Positions 1 to 8,889 of a stretch of DNA of 12,528 bases are shown here, piece by piece. Origin of the DNA: Allomyces macrogynus ATCC 38327 (taxonomy: Eukaryota; Blastocladiomycota; Blastocladiomycetes; Blastocladiales; Blastocladiaceae). The notes under the pieces were generated by a model, which made no database searches, was not told the origin of the DNA, and worked only from the letters and a program-made list of their open reading frames with translations. Made by a program: the position numbers and the translations under genes. Location: the NCBI GenBank assembly GCA_000151295.1, contig GG745336.1:462435-474962 (forward strand). Reading direction: 5' to 3'. The stretch's first letter is position 1; every line of letters begins with the position of its first letter.

Positions 1-1299
1 CGATCGACGAGGTCGTCGGTCACCGTGAACAGGCGCCATTCGAGCGTGAGAGAAGTCAACGGCCACCGCGCGGTGGAAGACGCAACGACGCCTGGGTCGC
101 GTGACCCAGTGACGAATCGGTCGTACACGGAGAGATGCAGAGTCGCGAGGTTCGGGCACTGCGCGAGAGCGGATTCGAGTTGCGCGACCGAGATCGTCGA
201 CGCGGTCACGGCGAGCGACGTCAGCGCGGCGCCGCCGTCGAGCGGCGCGCCGGGCATCGGCGCGTCCCACGCGAGCGTCGCGTCGGCAACGGTCCACCGC
301 GGCGCACGAACGAGGGATGCGAGTTGCTCGAGCAGGGCCGGAGTCACGAGCGGGATCGACGTCGGGTTGCGCACGTGCACATGTCGCGCGGATACGTTCG
401 CGCCCACGAACAAACTGGTGGCGAGCGCGCGCACGAGCATCGCGAGCGTGGTCGACGCCAAGTCCAGAGAAACCTCTTTCCACAAGTGTTTCCCCAACGG
501 GTCCACTTCCAGGATCAGCGTGCCCCATACGGCGTCGTGCCGTTTCGGCCACGCTGCGACAGAGCACCACGGGACGACGCACCACGATAGCGGGACCACC
601 GTGCGCGGGTCGACGCGGGCGTCAATCGGAATCACGCGCAGCGTGCAGTTGCCGCCGCGAACGGCATGAAGCAATTTCGGCGCGTCAGCGGCAGAGCAGT
701 CGAATGCGGCAAACAGGCCGCCATCGCCGCCAAACGCCCATGGGTTCGGCCAGCGGTCCGCGACGATGACCAGCGTTACTTCCAGTCGTGCCGCGCGGTG
801 CTGCCGCTCGATAAAATGCACGGCCGCCGCGAGGCTCGGGCACACGCGAGCAAGAACGCGCGCAGCGTAGAACCGGCCGGACCGGGACTCTGAGTCGAGG
901 AGCGCGGTGACCACGGCGAGAAGCAGTTCGTGCGGGAGCGCGAGGAGCGGGCTGCCGGGATGGTTGTGGTCCACGACGGCAGCAGGGCAGGGATCGTCAT
1001 GGTGCCGGTCGTGATGGACGGGAGAGTACAGGTCGGCAGTCTTGATGATGTCGAGTCTTCTGCAAATCGGTATCGTTTTCTACCGGACGTCGATTGTGTT
1101 GAGCGCCGACGACTCCACCAGATTCATGTCGCCAATGGATCTCCCATACCCGTCTGCGCGGCACCGACGGCAGCGCGCGCGCAACGTGCCAGACGAGCCA
1201 CTCGTAGTGCGCCGCGGCAATGGCATGTTTCGCGCGGTACCATTTCTTGGCGCGCATCGAAAACGTCGGCCGCGGCTCGTCGAGGAAGGGGAGGATCAT
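1..1299 (-). CDS. F-box protein with leucine-rich C-terminal region, 3' end beyond left edge
   Basis: A minus-strand frame is open without a stop from about 1080 to the left edge. It uses strongly G/C-ending codons, and every other frame there looks like a shadow. Just after its start it has a classic F-box: LLALPHELLLAVVTALLDSE (about 957-898), then RVLARVCPSLAAAVHFIER. F-box proteins bind Skp1 and recruit substrates to SCF ubiquitin ligases. Further on, leucine-spaced segments such as LESALAQCPNLATLHLSV and PLTSLTLEWRLF suggest LRR-type substrate-binding repeats. The frame has no ATG and meets TAG near 1084-1082, so a spliced 5' exon is needed. The best candidate is ATG 1299 to 1150 (50 codons, G/C-biased, Arg/Lys-rich), donor gtatgg at 1149 and acceptor aag ending at 1041. 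A rival is acceptor tttgcag ending at 1060 with a different donor. The F-box call is firm; the first exon is tentative; the target is unknown. Confidence 0.66.
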
Positions 1300-2007
1300 C
1301 GTGCGCTGATCGCCACGAGGTTCGTGAGTTGCTTGCTTGCCGGCCAGAAAGCGACCATGGACGGTCTGAGCGAGACGGTGCCAACTGCCAAATCCCGCGA
1401 TCTATCACCAGCTGAAGTGGAATGCTGGCTGTTCAATCTCGTGCGAGAAGTCGTGCTATTGCAAAGTGGTGTGCTGGCGCATGCTCGAGCAAGTCGACGA
1501 CGATGTGCAGAATGTTGGCGCGTCTCTCAACCTCTCGCAGTGACGGCAATTTTGTTGGTTCGCGCTCATGGGCCAAGGAATGAACAAGCACGGGCAAAGA
1601 AGAGGGCGCCAGGATCTATTTTGCACGTCAACCTTCAAACGGAAACCAAAACGAAAACGAGGATCTGCACGATAGCGCAATCGATAGGAGGGATGACGAA
1701 GGTAACGTGGGCCGGGGAGGACGAGAAATGGAGAACTGTGAGAGGACACGACCGATCTAAGGAGAAAAAATAGGACGAAGAGCAAGAATAAAAAAGGCCA
1801 AGAGAAACTACGGGACGCCCAAATGAACCAAGGCGCGCGACGAGCACGCGCCGTTGTTCCAGAGGGACAATATACACGGCGGAGAGCAGGGTGGTTTTAA
1901 GACAACGAACAAAGACGGAGGCTTCTCGCCCATCAAAGGCGTGAAAAGACTAGGCCCGCAAAAGGATGCTGGCCAGCGACTTATCATGAGTCGGCCTTGC
2001 GTTGCAT
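1300..2007. other. Intergenic region between two minus-strand genes
   Basis: This stretch lies upstream of the F-box gene and downstream of the secreted-protein gene, both on the minus strand. It should hold the terminator of the latter and the promoter of the former. The open frames here lack G/C third-position bias and resemble no family I recognise. Read on the minus strand it is pyrimidine-rich in places: runs of T around 1764-1798 and an imperfect CGTTTT-type hexamer repeat around 1633-1664. Such tracts are common in fungal promoters. No TATA box or poly(A) signal could be assigned with confidence. Confidence 0.5.
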
Positions 2008-3069
2008 TTACTTGTCGTGCGGGAGCAAGATGAGCGGGTGCGCGACCTGTGACGGCGTCGCCCACGGCGCGTCGACGGCCATTGGGTCGGCACCCTGCAA
2101 TGCCATGGCGGCCTCGGGTGCCGGCACGGGCGCAGCGCTGGCAGCCGCGGTTGCCGTCGTCACGTCGGCGACGACGGGAAGACTGGTGCGCGTCGGTGGC
2201 GGGACGACAAAGTCGGGGCACAACCGGTGCACGTCCTTGACAAACGCCGCGTCGGAGGTCATGGTGAGCAGGTAGACTGCCGGCTGGTCGCCGACGGCCT
2301 CAACGTGCTGCCAGTACCGCCGCACAGCGGGCGTGCAAACGAGCGCGCGCTTGGCTGTGTCAGTCTGCGGCGTGTCCGGGTCGTCGGGCAGGATGCGCCA
2401 CTTGAACCACTCGGAGTAGACGCGGTGCGCGGCCTCGAGGACGGTCGTTGGACGCGTGAGGGCAAGGTCGTCAGTCGCGTCGGCGCTGGTACACGCGTCG
2501 GTGGCAGCGGCTGCGTTACCCCACGCCTATGGAAAGTAATCCGTGCAGGGTTGCGTGAGATGCACCAGTCGCCACCTTTCGAGAAGCAAAACGGCCGAAC
2601 GAAGAGCAGGAATGGAGGGAACGCGCATCCCCTTCCGTTTCCCGTTCCCCGCTTCCCGTTTCGACGTGATGAATGGAAAAGTTACCAAGTACGCTGTTGC
2701 CATGCGGTCGCCCTCGACCAGGTCGAGCCGGCACGCTGTTGCCAAGTCACGCGCCGTCTTGTGGAGTGCTGCCGCGCAGGCCGCGTTGGCCGGTGCGCCC
2801 GGGTTCCGCACGCCGTGGCACACTTGGTCGACGGCAGCAAACCAGAGCGGCGTTTGCGGGAAGCAGGCGGCAATGGTCGGGTCAATGTCGACGCGCGCTA
2901 CGGCAGCGGCACACTTTTCGCTTTCGGCAATGAGTGCGGGCGGAATGCCCGACGTGAAGCGCACGCCGAGTGGCGGGGCGTTTGTCGGAGCGGCCGACGC
3001 GGCAAGGGCCGACAGGAGGACGACGGCGAGCGTCAGGCAGGTCGCGCGTGCAGCAACGTGGTGCGACAT
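2008..3069 (-). CDS. Secreted eight-cysteine protein of unknown function
   Basis: There are two exons: 3069-2686 (128 codons) and 2526-2008 (172 codons plus stop). They are joined in phase 0 across a 159-nt GT-AG intron (gtaact ... ccatag), giving 300 residues. The start is the ATG at 3069, since the frame upstream has only a GTG. Residues 1-26 form a good signal peptide, with hydrophobic core LTLAVVLLSALAA and likely cleavage after ASA. The mature part has eight cysteines (about 53, 69, 84, 98, 113, 140, 192, 231). The first five are spaced 14-16 apart in Ala-rich helical sequence, suggesting a disulfide-stapled helical bundle. The last 60 residues are Ala/Pro/Thr-rich and probably disordered. 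I recognise no enzyme motif. The spacing loosely recalls small secreted cysteine-repeat proteins of fungi, but that is only a resemblance. The next gene upstream on this strand also appears cysteine-rich. Confidence 0.72.
2629..2664 (-). repeat. Purine-rich imperfect repeat inside an intron
   Basis: On the minus strand, within the 159-nt intron of the secreted-protein gene, there is a run of imperfect GGGAAnC/GGAAC units; on the plus strand it reads as runs of ccgtttccc/cgttcccc. It helps make this intron about twice as long as the others in the window. A replication-slippage expansion is the simplest explanation. Confidence 0.4.
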
Positions 3070-3174
3070 GGCGAGCAGAGCGAGTAGAAGGAGGGGCACG
3101 CGTAGCGTCGGCGGGGTTGAGGGTCGGTCCGACCAGGGAAGAGCGGGGGTGGGGCCAATTTGAAGGCCACGGAA

Positions 3175-3660
3175 TCAGAATCGACCAGGCAGCGGCACGC
3201 GGGACCAAGTCTTGGCCGGCGCGCAGCAGTCGCAGTCCACGTCGTCCAGTCGGTCGCAGTCTGGAATAAAAATCCAAGTCAGCGTGCGGTTCGTCGAGCT
3301 TATCATCCTTGGCTGGCTTGCCTCGTCCCGTGCGACCCGACTGGCGCAGCACATGCGCACGACAAGCACACCAACCATGCCGGGCACCCTCCAACTGCTG
3401 CCTACAGCCGCGGTGCCAAACCGCTATCGCGCGCGCCGGGGATGAAATAGACTCTGTACGCACCGCGGGCAGAAATGGCTCCCGTCAGGGTCGGTGCAGT
3501 CAGTGTACACCGCTGCTGGCAGGCTTGTCGCGGGAACCGAATTCGTGGTGCCGAGAGTTTTGCGGGAGACCGCGGGGGTTGTGCGGTGATCGGCGGGGGC
3601 GAGTGGGGAGGGGGGGCCGTCGTTGCAGTTATCGCCGACGTTGCCGTTGCGAGTCGCGCG
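3175..3660 (-). CDS. Cysteine-rich protein, 3' exons only (5' end unresolved)
   Basis: The last exon runs from 3397 to the TGA at 3177-3175. It is G/C-biased and ends with a cysteine cluster, CDRLDDVDCDCCAPAKTW. It joins in frame to an upstream exon through a 66-nt intron, 3463-3398, with donor gtgcgt (the same as one delta-tubulin donor) and acceptor ggcag. The upstream exon contains GDNCNDGPPS and VYTDCTDPDGSHFCPR and stays coding-like back to about 3660. Further upstream, coding bias moves to another frame (about 3830-3665, containing HLCALVAHASRKAAPVHP). That implies another intron or a frame break, and I found no convincing ATG or signal peptide. No family is recognised; repeated Cys-Asp pairs are the only motif. 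It ends 105 bp before the start of the secreted eight-cysteine gene on the same strand. It could be a decayed copy rather than a working gene. Confidence 0.38.
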
Positions 3661-4230
3661 CAGTCTTGTCGATGCCGTCTGTCGTGAAGAGTGGATGGAT
3701 GGTGGGCAGGCCGGCTTCTCCTTGCGTGCGTCTCTCTGTCGTCGGCCTCGAGCCGCTCGGCGTCGCCGTCGGGTGCACTGGCGCCGCCTTTCGCGACGCG
3801 TGTGCCACCAGGGCGCACAGGTGTTGCCACTGCGGTTCCAGAACGCCTCCCAAGGGGCCAATACCACAAATCAAAAACGTGGGTGGGGTCAAAGCACCCT
3901 CAAAACCCCGTTGAAAAGTCACGCGAAAATCGCAAGTTGGCGCAGAACAAGCGCCGAAGAGCTGCCACCATGAATCGTGGCGCCGCTTTCGCCCCCAGGT
4001 TAAGCCATTTACGCTCATGTTCGCCATGGCCGCTGCGGCAGGGATCGATTTGGGGGCGCATGGAAAAGCAGTGCACTTTTCCAACTGGAAAATGCAAGTC
4101 GTTCTCAGATTTCTTTTGCGTTCTTGCTGTGCTTTTCACCAGGACCCGCCCTCTACACCATCAGGTTGGCTGGCCTCCATCAACCAGTCAACGACGATTG
4201 CCCAACACGAATCCAGCAAACAGCACGACC
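3661..4230. other. Upstream region of the aldolase-like gene
   Basis: This region separates the divergent cysteine-rich gene (minus) from the RraA-like gene (plus). The part from 3661 to about 3840 probably still holds 5' coding sequence of the cysteine-rich gene. From about 3850 to 4230 codon bias vanishes in all frames, so this is likely the promoter and 5' UTR of the aldolase-like gene. No TATA box or other promoter element could be assigned. The bases before the start at 4231 (cacgaccATGG) fit a good eukaryotic initiation context. Confidence 0.42.
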
Positions 4231-5112
4231 ATGGCCGCGCCCGCAACAACCTTCACGGTCGACCCGATCGCGCCCACCGTCGTTGCTGACCTGCGCGCCG
4301 TTGGCGCGTGCGGCGCGTCCGACGCATTGCTCAAGCTCGGCCTGCCCGATGGTTACTTGGCCGCCGCGACCGTACCCTCCGCCCTCGCGACGCCCGCCGC
4401 GCTCGACCGCATCGTGGTCGCGCGCGCCTTCACGGTCAAAGTGTGTTCACGTCTCTGCAGCATGGTTCGACGCGTCGCAACATTTCCAGCAACTTACACG
4501 CGTCTCGCATTCGCGTAGATTGTCGGCGCCAAGGACGAGCCGGGGACGCCCACCTTTTGCAGGCCAGTACGTCGACGCGTGCCCGCACGGTGCTGCCATG
4601 GTCGTGAGCGTGCCTGAGACGGCCGAAAACGCCGTGTTTGGAGGCCTCCTGGCCGCGCGCGCACGCGCAGTGGGGTCGGCCGCGCTCGTGACCAACGGCC
4701 GTGTGCGCGACGTCGGCGAGATTCGCGAATTTGATTTCCCAGTACGTCGTATGCGAGACCAGGAGCGCGAGATCATGGTCTCACTGTAAATCCCAATTGC
4801 AAACAGGTTTACGCGTCGGGCATGTCGATTCAGTCGGCGCAGACGCGCACGCGTGCCGTGGCCGTGCACGTTCCCGTCCAGATTGGCAAGACGACCGTGA
4901 ACCCGGGCGATGTGGTGGTTGCTGACGCGAATGGTGTTGTCGTCATTCCGGCAGCGCGCACGGAAGAGGTGGCGACGCTGGCGCGTTCCTTGGCCGCTGT
5001 CGACGACAAGTGCATGCACGATATTGTTCACGAAGGGTCGTCGCTGCAGGCCGCGTTTGCCAAGCATCGCGGCGCCGCCAAGCCCGCTGCAGCATCCGAG
5101 ACGAAATTGTAA
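4231..5112 (+). CDS. RraA-like / 4-hydroxy-4-methyl-2-oxoglutarate aldolase family protein, with apparent frame break
   Basis: The protein has the RraA/HMG-aldolase fold signature: an N-terminal VADLRAVGACGASDALLKLG helix, ACPHGAAMVVSVPE, GGLLAARARAVGSAALVTNG followed by RVRD (the Arg and metal-binding Asp of the family), then NPGDVVVADANGVVVIPA. Members are divalent-metal enzymes that cleave HMG or 4-carboxy-HMG, or decarboxylate oxaloacetate; fungal versions are poorly characterised. Exons are 4231-4440, 4519-4741 and 4807-5112, with introns of 78 nt (gtgtgt ... gcgtag) and 65 nt (gtacgt ... aaacag), about 245 residues. Exon 2 starts in one frame (IVGAKDEPGTPT) and continues in another (AGQYVDACPHG). 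The switch falls on the TTTT at 4555-4558, where one T fewer would restore the frame. Alternatively, a donor at 4443 keeps a single frame but gives a poorly conserved, less codon-biased segment. The family is clear; the exact substrate is not. It converges with the next gene. Confidence 0.8.
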
Positions 5113-5200
5113 TTCCTGTCCTCTCCACCCGATCCAGCGTTACTGCGAATGCATAAACAGATGATACAAGCTATATTTGTACGAAAGCTGGGACAGGTTT

Positions 5201-6042
5201 CTAATGTGCTTGCACGGCACCCTCTACCAATCCTTCGGCTTCGTTCGAATCCGACACCGCTGTTGCCGTCTCAGCAGCAAAGACGCGGTCGAGTTCCTCC
5301 CACGCAGGGTCCGCTGCCTCCTCCTCCGCCGACTGCTCCGGTACCTGCTAAAACACGGCCTCGCGGCGCACCGCTTCCTGCCACGCCGCGAGCCTCGGCC
5401 CCATCAGCGACTGCATTTTGGCATGGAACGTCGGAATCTACTCAGTGCACTCTCGATTCAGTTCCTCCCTTTCCATCTCCGCCATCACACCAAATCGTCA
5501 CGTACATCGTGTGCGTCCAGCATCCTGCTCACCGCAAACACCCCGACCGCAAACGCGCCCACGGCCAGCGCCGTCCCCGTCGCAAACGCCTTGAGCGCAA
5601 ACACGACCGTGTCGTTATCCGCCGGCGGTACCGCACCGGGGTCCTCGTCGTTGCCCGTCGTCATGCGGAACACGGACGCGGCGCCCTGCCGCATCACCAG
5701 CGCCGCCTCGGCCTTGGAACTCGTCACGGCCGGTCCGCGCCGGGCTGCAGCGGCCGCACGGCGCGCGGCCGCGTTGCCGCGTACGGCTGGTGGTGTTGCG
5801 GGATTTGGCGTTGCCGAAGGTCGAGGAACAGCAGTGCGCGGTGCGCTGGTGGGCACGGGTCCGGCCGTGGGTAGCCGACCGCGGCGCGCCATGATCCAGG
5901 AGGCGGCGAGACCAACGGCAAAAGCGGTGCCGGCAACGGCGGCGACGGCGCCCGGGTTGATGGTGATGCCAGCGAGCGTCGGCGGTTGGCGTGCGGGCGC
6001 CGGAGTGGCGGGTGCTGATGTGCTTGGTGCTGGGTCGGACAT
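5201..6042 (-). CDS. TMEM242-like mitochondrial membrane protein, with in-frame TAG near the C-terminus
   Basis: Exon 1 is 6042-5506 (179 codons) and exon 2 begins at 5437, in phase 0, across a 68-nt intron (gtacgt ... gagtag). The protein has two membrane segments: about residues 31-51 (GAVAAVAGTAFAVGLAASWI) and 147-171, where VVFALKAFATGTALAVGAFA matches the conserved 'ALRALGWGTLYA' region of TMEM242. It then has SRMLDAHD-IPTFHAKMQSLMG, the family's C-terminal 'KxLGVHS..EFRxKMQ' motif. Human TMEM242 sits in the mitochondrial inner membrane and helps assemble the ATP synthase c-ring with TMEM70. The start is the ATG of MSDPAPS; upstream in-frame sequence lacks bias. Residues 52-140 form an Ala/Pro-rich insertion not usual in the family. 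The frame meets TAG at 5350-5348 (208 residues), yet coding-like acidic sequence continues for 48 codons to TAG at 5203-5201. The conserved domain is complete before the first stop, so the short form may be functional. Confidence 0.74.
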
Positions 6043-6524
6043 GGGTGCTGGTGGAGAGTGTTGACGCTGAGCACAGCGTTGCAGCAACCTGTCTGGTCGG
6101 GATTCAGATCGGGAATGGAGGAAACGGCAGCTGCACCAGCGCCTGTTGCGATGGCTGATGCTGAGTGCTGAGCGGCAACAGGAGATCTGTCCATGTCATC
6201 GTCATGTGCAAGGAAGGCTGCTTGCTGTGACTTGCTGACTTGAATCCAAGCCCAGAAGACCAAATCGGAACGTCGCAGTGATTGCTTGGCTGCCGCAAGC
6301 CAGTTCCATGCTTTCAAGCCCTTTCTTGTCGGCTATTTTGAAATACATTCTGATCGGACTGAGCAGTATGAAGCGACTGTTTTTTAACCGCGATGACCTA
6401 ATGGTCTCGTCGTCCATGCGCGGACGCTGCGGCGCACTGCCTTGTGTCAAACGTTGGGAGCTTTTGCCGCCAGCGCGACTTACTGCAATCCGAAGCTGCC
6501 CGTGCTTGTTATTAGTTTTGAGCA
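6043..6524. promoter_or_regulatory. Shared divergent upstream region of the TMEM242-like and delta-tubulin genes
   Basis: About 480 bp lie between two genes read away from each other, so both promoters and 5' UTRs should be here. The open frames crossing it show no codon bias and no recognisable domain. No TATA box or other element could be assigned from sequence alone. A 5' UTR intron is possible but not demonstrated. Confidence 0.4.
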
Positions 6525-8679
6525 ATGAACAACCCGACCAAACGACATCCAACACATTCTGTTCCTACTCCAGCAGCATCAGCCAGCGCCGTCCAGTCGG
6601 AGCCACTGGGAGCAACCACGGCACGCGCAACTTCGAAGACGACCATACTCAATACTTTGCAGCGGGGACGTGCAAATGGGACAGCCTCCAGATCTCCGTC
6701 GTCACGTGCGCTGGTTGTGCTCGGTATTGGCCAATGCGGCATCACGATTGCGCACGAGCTCTTCTCGTCCATGAACGACCCAAGCAAACACCCGACGTTC
6801 TTCACCAAGGTCCCCGTCAAGGGTGCTGCCACGAGCGCCGACGATCCTGTCCCACCGAAAACCGGAAATGCTCTCCCTCCACGTATGCCCAGTGCATCGA
6901 ACACGACCCGACGACCTGCACCAGAAACACGACGTGCGGCGTCTCCACCTCGATCGATGCGCGCCAAGCCGGCCGCAGCTTCTATGCCACGCCCGCGCGC
7001 GACTTCTCCACCCGCTCCGCTCCCCGCCGCCGCGCCCGGGATTCGCCATTGTCGACCACGACCGCGTCAAGCGTATGCTGGCGTCGGCCCAGGCGCTCGT
7101 CACTTCTGCTGCATCTGATTCCGTTCCTCGATCTCGCCCGACACTTGCTGCGAACCCTGCACAGCCACCACCTCCACTTTCACGAACAGAACCAACAGCC
7201 GCGTACGTGCCGCGATGCGTGCTGCTCGATACCGAGGCCAAAGTGGTCTCGTCGATTCTGCGCGAGCGGCCGCCGGGGCGCAAGTGGCGGTATCACCCCA
7301 AGTGCGTACATTGGCGCAGTGCTGGTGCGGCCAATAATTGGGCGTATGGGTGTGTGTCGTGTGTCGCGTCACCTCCCCTTGACTCTGCTTGATGCCACTG
7401 ACCCGCTCTTCCTCCACCAGGTACCACCGCCACGGCGCGACCATGATGGCCACGATCGAAAAGTCGGTTCAGTTCCAAGTCGACCAGTGCGGTGCTGCCT
7501 TTGGCGGGTTCGTGGTCCTGCACAGTTTGGCGGGCGGGACTGGGTCGGGGCTTGGTACGGGCCGCCCTGCGTTTGTCGTCCGTTACCGTGATTTCGTACT
7601 CATGACGGCGTACGGCCGATAGAGCAGGGTCCTACATTACCGAGCAGCTCCGCGCCACGTACCCGGCGGCCACGATCATCAACCAGGTCATTTGGCCGTT
7701 TGCACAGGGCGAGGTCATTGTGCAAAACTACAACCTGGTCCTGACGCTCGCCAAGCTCACGCAAGTATGCTCCCCCGCGTTTGCTCCTTGGCTAATCCGC
7801 GTACGCCAAATCTGACGGCCGTTCTTCGCACTGCACCAGACATCCAACGCCGTCCTGGTCCTCTTCAACGATCACCTGCACCGCATCTGCCAATCGCGTC
7901 TCGCCATTGCGTCCCCGTCCTTTGCCGACCTCAACCGCATCGTCGCGCACTTGCTCGCTCGTCTCCTTCCGCACAATCTTGTCCCGCCCGCCGCTGGGTT
8001 CCCACTCATCACGGCCTACTACGGCCCGCAAATCCCCGCCGCGGCCGTGCCGTTCACGACACTGACCTGGTCTGGTGTCTTGAACCCGCTCATGCAAATG
8101 GCGCGCACACACACGCCCACTGACGAGGGCCTGCCGTGGGACGTGCGCGACGCGGCCGACCCGCGCGCGTGCGTCTGGAACGGCGCGACCGTCGTCCTTT
8201 GCGGTCGCGGCAGGGGCGATGCGGCAGACGGCGCACGCGCGTTCCGTGGACTTGGCGGGAAAGTGCGGGTTGTGGGCGCGCGCGAGGTGGAGAGTGCGGC
8301 CGGGGAACCGGATAAGTGGGCCGCGGTGGTTGGGTGCGTTTCCCATGCACGCGAGTGGTTTTTGATTTGAGCTGACGCTTGGCGTGGAGTAGACCGACGT
8401 CGGCACTTGCTGCGCCGCTTGCGCGCGGCGCTTGCAAAACGGCCCGTGCGCATGTTCCCGGCCCGGCGCGTTTCCGGCACCAGTACGCGCGGTTTGGGGC
8501 TGCCCGGACCGATGCGTTTGCCGGCAGCGATTGGTGTTGTTGTTGAAGGTACTTACCGCGTGATTTTGCTGGTGTCGCGCGTTCCGCTGAACTCACAGGA
8601 CACGCTCGTCGTAGTGCTCAATCGGTATCAGGAACTCAAGGACGGCGTGGCTGCCGGGACGCTGCGCACGACACGATAG
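6525..8679 (+). CDS. TUBD1: Delta-tubulin
   Basis: Family features in order: nucleotide-binding loop LVVLGIGQCGITIAHELF; YVPRCVLLDTEAKVV (the 'ARAVLVDMEPKV' segment); NNWAYG-YHRHGA; the tubulin signature HSLAGGTGSGLG; INQVIWPFAQGEVIVQNYN and VPFTTLTWSGVLNPLMQM, both close to delta-tubulin rather than alpha, beta or gamma; and FRHQYARFG near the C-terminus. Delta-tubulin is needed for triplet microtubules of centrioles and basal bodies, so this supports a flagellated stage. Introns that keep the frame: 7073-7164, 7350-7420, 7555-7627, 7765-7839, 8334-8392, plus one near 6810/6849/6883 to 6892/6968 whose ends are uncertain. A last intron probably ends at 8598, before DTLVVVLNRYQELKDG, but no donor joins it in frame; without it the reading stops at 8546. 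The first 60 residues are an Arg/Ser/Thr/Ala-rich extension unusual for a tubulin. Identity is firm; both ends are uncertain. Confidence 0.83.
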
Positions 8680-8889
8680 ACGGCGGCTGTGCGAGTAGCA
8701 GAGATGCGTGGTTTGTCGGCCGCAGAAATGAGGGGAACAAATGAATCACAGATTTCTAATCGGGCTAAACCAGAAGCCTGAATTCGCCTTGACGAGGTGG
8801 GAGAACAACGGGGAACGGGGCGATGACAAAACAAACACATCCAAAACATTAGAGCGAGGAGCTGCAAGACCGAGACTCTGCACTCCAGG
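8680..8889. other. Short intergenic region between converging 3' ends
   Basis: About 210 bp lie between the end of delta-tubulin (plus) and the stop of the fungalysin remnant (minus). It has no coding bias and is less GC-rich than the genes. It should contain the tubulin terminator, but no unambiguous AATAAA-type signal is visible. Confidence 0.4.

Noticed and set aside
25..669. 214-codon plus-strand open frame at the left edge
   Set aside because: It is antisense to the F-box gene, rich in Arg/Ser/Thr with no codon bias or domain; the minus frame has the F-box and G/C-ending codons.
1633..1664. Hexamer-like CGTTTT repeat as a regulatory array
   Set aside because: The units are too few and too imperfect; ordinary low-complexity promoter sequence explains it.
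3629..4084. 151-codon minus-strand open frame as a complete gene
   Set aside because: Its 5' half lacks codon bias and lies in the aldolase promoter region. Only a middle stretch looks coding, probably as an exon of the cysteine-rich gene.
5339..5362. 12- or 24-nt micro-intron removing the in-frame TAG in the TMEM242-like gene
   Set aside because: The GT-AG ends exist, but the size is far below every other intron here; kept only as an alternative in the findings.
6278..7591. 437-codon plus-strand open frame, the longest in the window
   Set aside because: It crosses the tubulin exons mostly in the wrong frame. Only its short part near 6893-7072 coincides with a likely tubulin exon; the rest has no bias or homology.
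8407..8679. Single 90-codon frame as the delta-tubulin C-terminal exon
   Set aside because: Its first part is out of frame with the conserved FRHQYARFG, which is read in another frame directly after the intron ending at 8392; only the part after 8598 looks right.
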